Of a DNA stretch of 64,000 bases, positions 61,737-64,000 are shown one piece after another. Each line of letters opens with the position of its first letter. Position 1 is the first letter of the stretch. The stretch comes from Cohnella rhizosphaerae (GTDB lineage Bacteria; Bacillota; Bacilli; Paenibacillales; Paenibacillaceae). The notes under the pieces are model-generated. The model saw only the letters and a program-made list of their open reading frames with translations, was not told the origin of the DNA and did no database searches. The stretch is from positions 992,001-1,056,000 of the forward strand of contig NZ_JAPDIA010000007.1 in the NCBI RefSeq assembly GCF_029525575.1. The letters run 5' to 3'. The translations under genes were made by a program, and so were the position numbers.

Positions 61737-62504
61737 AGGGCTTGCTCCATGCCGTCTACGGACTTCTGCACCCCGTTCTTCGGCAATGCCCCGTATGTCT
61801 GCATGAGGTGCGCGGCGAGCCGGCTCCCTCTCCCGTGCCGGTGCGGCATCCGGAGGCGAGAATGCGATTGAACCGGCTATGCGGCGCTTGCGCGACCCGC
61901 ATCCCTTGGATATGGGCTCCGATGTGTCCCGTATGCGGCAGACCCGGCCGATGCGGGGATTGCCTGCGCCGCAAGCTGACCTATTTCAACGGCGTGCGAT
62001 GCGCCGTGCAATATCGGGACGAGATGAAGGGCTGGCTTGCCGACTTCAAATACAGGGGGAGCGGAGCGGTACGCCGAGATCATGGCCGCCATGCTTTCGG
62101 GCGCCATGGAGCGGCTGCGAGCGGATTTCGGCGGCGCCTTCGACCTGATCACCGCCGTTCCGCTCGCGCCGGGCAGGCTGGAGGAACGCGGATTCAATCA
62201 GGCCGAGCGCATGGCCGGCGCGGTGTCCGCTTGGTACGGGATTCCGTACCGTGAATTGCTGAAGCGGACGCGGGATACGGACAAGCAGAGCGGCAAGGCG
62301 CGCCGCGGACGCATCGAAGACATGCGCGGGCTGTTCGCGCCTGCGGAGGGCTTTGAAGTCGAGCGCCCGCCGGGCAGACCGCTCCGGATCCTGATCGCGG
62401 ACGACATTTACACGACGGGGAGTACGATGAACGATTGCGCCCGCGCGATACTCCAAGCCGCGCCCGGCGCCGAGGTCTACGGGATTGCCTGGTCGAGAAC
62501 TTGA
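61733..62504 (+). CDS. comFC: ComFC-type phosphoribosyltransferase (one frameshift)
   Basis: About 256 residues after removing one G from G5 at 62055-62059. The N-terminal part has a four-Cys zinc site (QCPVC, LCGAC, MCPVCGRPGRCGDC). The C-terminal phosphoribosyltransferase domain has AVPLAPGRLEERGFNQAE and the PRPP loop ILIADDIYTTGSTMND. It partners ComFA in DNA uptake. ATG 61733 overlaps the comFA stop by four bases. The protein may also have a housekeeping role because it is widespread in non-competent species. Confidence 0.93.
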
Positions 62505-62616
62505 AGGCTTAGCGCGCCGATTTTAATAAAAAGTGTACATGACCTACCCGCATCCATTACAATAAAAGGACGATATCGAATGCTGTCGATCATCGGATCG
62601 GGGACGGAGGTTGCTC

Positions 62617-63033
62617 ATGAATCTAGCGAATTGCCCGAGCTGCGGCAAGCTGTTCGCTCGCCATATTAGAGAGGTATGCAACGACTGCTTCGCCAAGGGC
62701 GAAAAACAATACGAGAGCTGCCTGGACTATCTGAAGAAAAACAAAGGCACCACGATCAACGAGCTGTCCGAAGCGACGGGCGTCAGCATCAAGCAGATCA
62801 CCAAGTACATCCGCGAAGGGCGCATCTCGCTCAAAAACGCCGTCAACATGCACTACCCCTGCGAAATGTGCGGCGCTCCCATCCGCGAAGGCGGCATGTG
62901 CGCGAGCTGTCACAGCCGTTTGCAGGCGGAAATCAGGACCGCGACCAGCGCCAGGAAGCAAGGCGAAGGCGTCGATTCGACAGGATCCGAGAATACGTAT
63001 CGAATCAAGGACCGATTGAACGAACGGAATTAG
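62617..63033 (+). CDS. yvyF: Flagellar-operon protein YvyF (TIGR03826-like)
   Basis: 138 residues, intact. An N-terminal zinc-finger pair (NCPSCGKLF and VCNDCFAKG) precedes a helix-turn-helix-like region (TINELSEATGVSIKQITKYI) and a second Cys set (CEMCG, CASC). The position between comFC and flgM is the classic Bacillus order. ATG 62617 is preferred because ACGGAGG ends six bases upstream; TTG 62611 directly abuts that site. It is probably a regulator or adaptor for flagellar expression; the exact role is unclear. Confidence 0.9.
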   Translation: MNLANCPSCGKLFARHIREVCNDCFAKGEKQYESCLDYLKKNKGTTINELSEATGVSIKQITKYIREGRISLKNAVNMHYPCEMCGAPIREGGMCASCHSRLQAEIRTATSARKQGEGVDSTGSENTYRIKDRLNERN

Positions 63034-63047
63034 GCATGACGTTCTAT

Positions 63048-63074
63048 TAACTTCATACGGGATGCAGCCGATAA
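63048..63074 (+). promoter_or_regulatory. Sigma-D flagellar promoter of flgM
   Basis: TAAC (63048-63051), a 15-base spacer and GCCGATAA (63067-63074). The -10 element matches the sigma-D consensus at every position and the -35 at three of four. It lies 70 bases before flgM, so the anti-sigma factor gene would be driven by its own target sigma factor. Confidence 0.78.
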
Positions 63075-63144
63075 TACCTGTAACGGTTTATCGGTCTTTT
63101 ATTTATTCGGGCTGAAATTTCAAGTCGCCGAGGTGAGTCTTAAC

Positions 63145-63426
63145 ATGAAAATCAACGATACGCAGCGTATAGGCGCCTATAGAGCCTATCAGAATAACAA
63201 CGAAGTGCGTCCGGGCGGCCAGACGGGGCCGAAGCGCAAGGACCAGGTGCAGATCTCCGAGGAAGCGAAGGAACTGCTGGGCGCCCAAGGAGCCCAGGGC
63301 GCGGAGCGCGCAGAACGGATCGAGAGCTTGAAGCAGGAAGTATCCACCGGGACGTACCACGTCGACAGTTCGAAGCTGGCAGAGAAGATGCTGCCTTTCT
63401 TCCGGCCCATCCCACCCCAAGAATGA
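63145..63426 (+). CDS. flgM: Anti-sigma-D factor FlgM
   Basis: 93 residues, intact. It has the FlgM pattern: MKINDTQRIGAYRAYQ at the N-terminus, a basic and flexible middle, DQVQISEEAKELLGA, then helices ERIESLKQEVSTGTYHVDS and LAEKMLPFF that clamp sigma-D. ATG 63145 has AGGTGA about eight bases upstream; an in-frame GTG at 63133 overlaps that site. It holds sigma-D inactive until the flagellar hook is finished. An exact-looking sigma-D promoter lies upstream. Confidence 0.93.
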   Translation: MKINDTQRIGAYRAYQNNNEVRPGGQTGPKRKDQVQISEEAKELLGAQGAQGAERAERIESLKQEVSTGTYHVDSSKLAEKMLPFFRPIPPQE

Positions 63427-63437
63427 GGTGAATCCCC

Positions 63438-63944
63438 TTGAGTTTTCAAGGCTTGCTGATCGCGCTGAACAGCTTGATCGACATCCACGACGAATTGCTT
63501 CAGCTCGCCCGGGACAAGGTGACGATCGTCGTTCGGAACGACGTGGACGCCTTGATGGCGCTCACCGCCAAGGAGACCCGGCTCATCGCCCGTCTGGAGG
63601 ACAGCTTCCGGGAGATGGGCAGTTCGGCTGCCGACAGCTGGAAAGAGATCGGGCTGACGGCACGGCCGGGCAGCAGATTGTCCGATCTCATTCAAGCAGT
63701 GCCCAGGGCCGACCATAAGACGGAGCTTCGCACGCTGGCGGCCAGGCTGAAGGAGCGGCACAACGAGCTGAAGGTGATCAACGAGCGCAATCAGCTGCTG
63801 ATCCAGCAATCCCTTGAGCTCATCCGGTACGAATTGGATTTGATCACCGGGCCTTCCGAGCAGGAGATCACATACGCGCCGCCGTCGGCAGGCCAAGGGT
63901 ATGTGGGCGGAGCGTCCCGGAGATCGTTCGATACGCGCGCCTGA
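63438..63944 (+). CDS. flgN: FlgN-type flagellar export chaperone
   Basis: 168 residues, intact, largely alpha-helical with long heptad-like segments (LIDIHDELLQLARDKVTIVV, LKVINERNQLLIQQSLELI). Size, helical content and position between flgM and flgK fit FlgN/YvyG, the chaperone of the hook-associated proteins FlgK and FlgL. TTG 63438 has GAGGTGA about seven bases upstream and lies 11 bases after flgM. Confidence 0.88.
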   Translation: MSFQGLLIALNSLIDIHDELLQLARDKVTIVVRNDVDALMALTAKETRLIARLEDSFREMGSSAADSWKEIGLTARPGSRLSDLIQAVPRADHKTELRTLAARLKERHNELKVINERNQLLIQQSLELIRYELDLITGPSEQEITYAPPSAGQGYVGGASRRSFDTRA

Positions 63945-63984
63945 GATCGCGCATTTATACAACCGAGATAGGGGATGAAGCGCT

Positions 63985-64000
63985 TTGAGATCAACTTTTC
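63985..64000 (+). CDS. flgK: Start of hook-associated protein FlgK (cut by window edge)
   Basis: TTG 63985 is preceded by AGGGGATG and opens a frame reading (Met)-Arg-Ser-Thr-Phe, like the M-x-S-T-F start of Bacillus FlgK. Only five codons are visible; the call rests on this and on the conserved flgM-flgN-flgK order. Confidence 0.5.

Overview
The window looks like chromosomal DNA of a spore-forming member of the Paenibacillaceae (Paenibacillus or, given the high GC of the housekeeping parts, Cohnella). The reasons are an alpha/beta-type small acid-soluble spore protein gene, three SLH-domain surface proteins, copper-amine-oxidase-like 'stalk' domains, and the order degS-degU ... comFA-comFC-yvyF-flgM-flgN-flgK. 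Every gene I can support lies on the + strand. I see no tRNA, rRNA, transposase, phage gene or CRISPR array.

Layout. (1) 1-17.3 kb, AT-rich: a surface-polysaccharide locus with glycosyltransferases, a methyltransferase with a coiled-coil tail, an ABC exporter (Wzm/Wzt type), two large polytopic membrane proteins, a GT2/epimerase/isomerase/GT2/FAD-oxidoreductase cassette, and rmlC-rmlB-rmlD for dTDP-L-rhamnose (no rmlA in the window). (2) 17.3-30.1 kb, GC-rich: a spore SASP gene, metK behind a possible attenuator, two SLH surface proteins, and the regulatory set CpsB phosphatase, Wzz-like modulator, BY-kinase and CapD/PglF-type dehydratase. (3) 30.1-43.3 kb, strongly AT-rich: a PglE-like aminotransferase, a PglC-like phosphoglycosyl transferase, more glycosyltransferases, an acetyltransferase, Wzy polymerase, Wzx flippase, UDP-glucose dehydrogenase and a UDP-glucuronate-4-epimerase-like enzyme. 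(4) 43.3-49.3 kb: secreted small proteins, VanZ and a phosphodiester glycosidase. (5) 49.4-51.4 kb: degS-degU. (6) 51.5-58.4 kb: a probable operon of an Ala/Pro-rich surface protein ending in a two-Cys motif, an SLH-anchored protein with two thioredoxin-like domains, a ResA-like thioredoxin and a TcyP-like cystine symporter. This is the most novel-looking module in the window. (7) 58.7-64 kb: competence and flagellar genes.

A dominant technical feature is that about 27 of roughly 53 genes are broken by single-base frameshifts. Almost all sit in homopolymer runs, and almost all are repaired by removing one base. I found about 54 such sites. This is best explained by homopolymer over-calling in the assembly, so I annotate each such gene as one full-length CDS and name the break points. 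Residue numbers refer to the repaired proteins.

How the parts work together: nucleotide-sugar enzymes (RmlBCD, Ugd, epimerases, CapD, the aminotransferase) feed the glycosyltransferases. A PglC-like transferase can start lipid-linked repeat units, which Wzx/Wzy flip and polymerise under Wzz/BY-kinase/CpsB control. A second, ABC-dependent route may export a chain capped by the methyltransferase. SLH proteins dock on cell-wall polysaccharide, and the 51.5-58.4 kb module may add thiol-disulfide chemistry at that surface.
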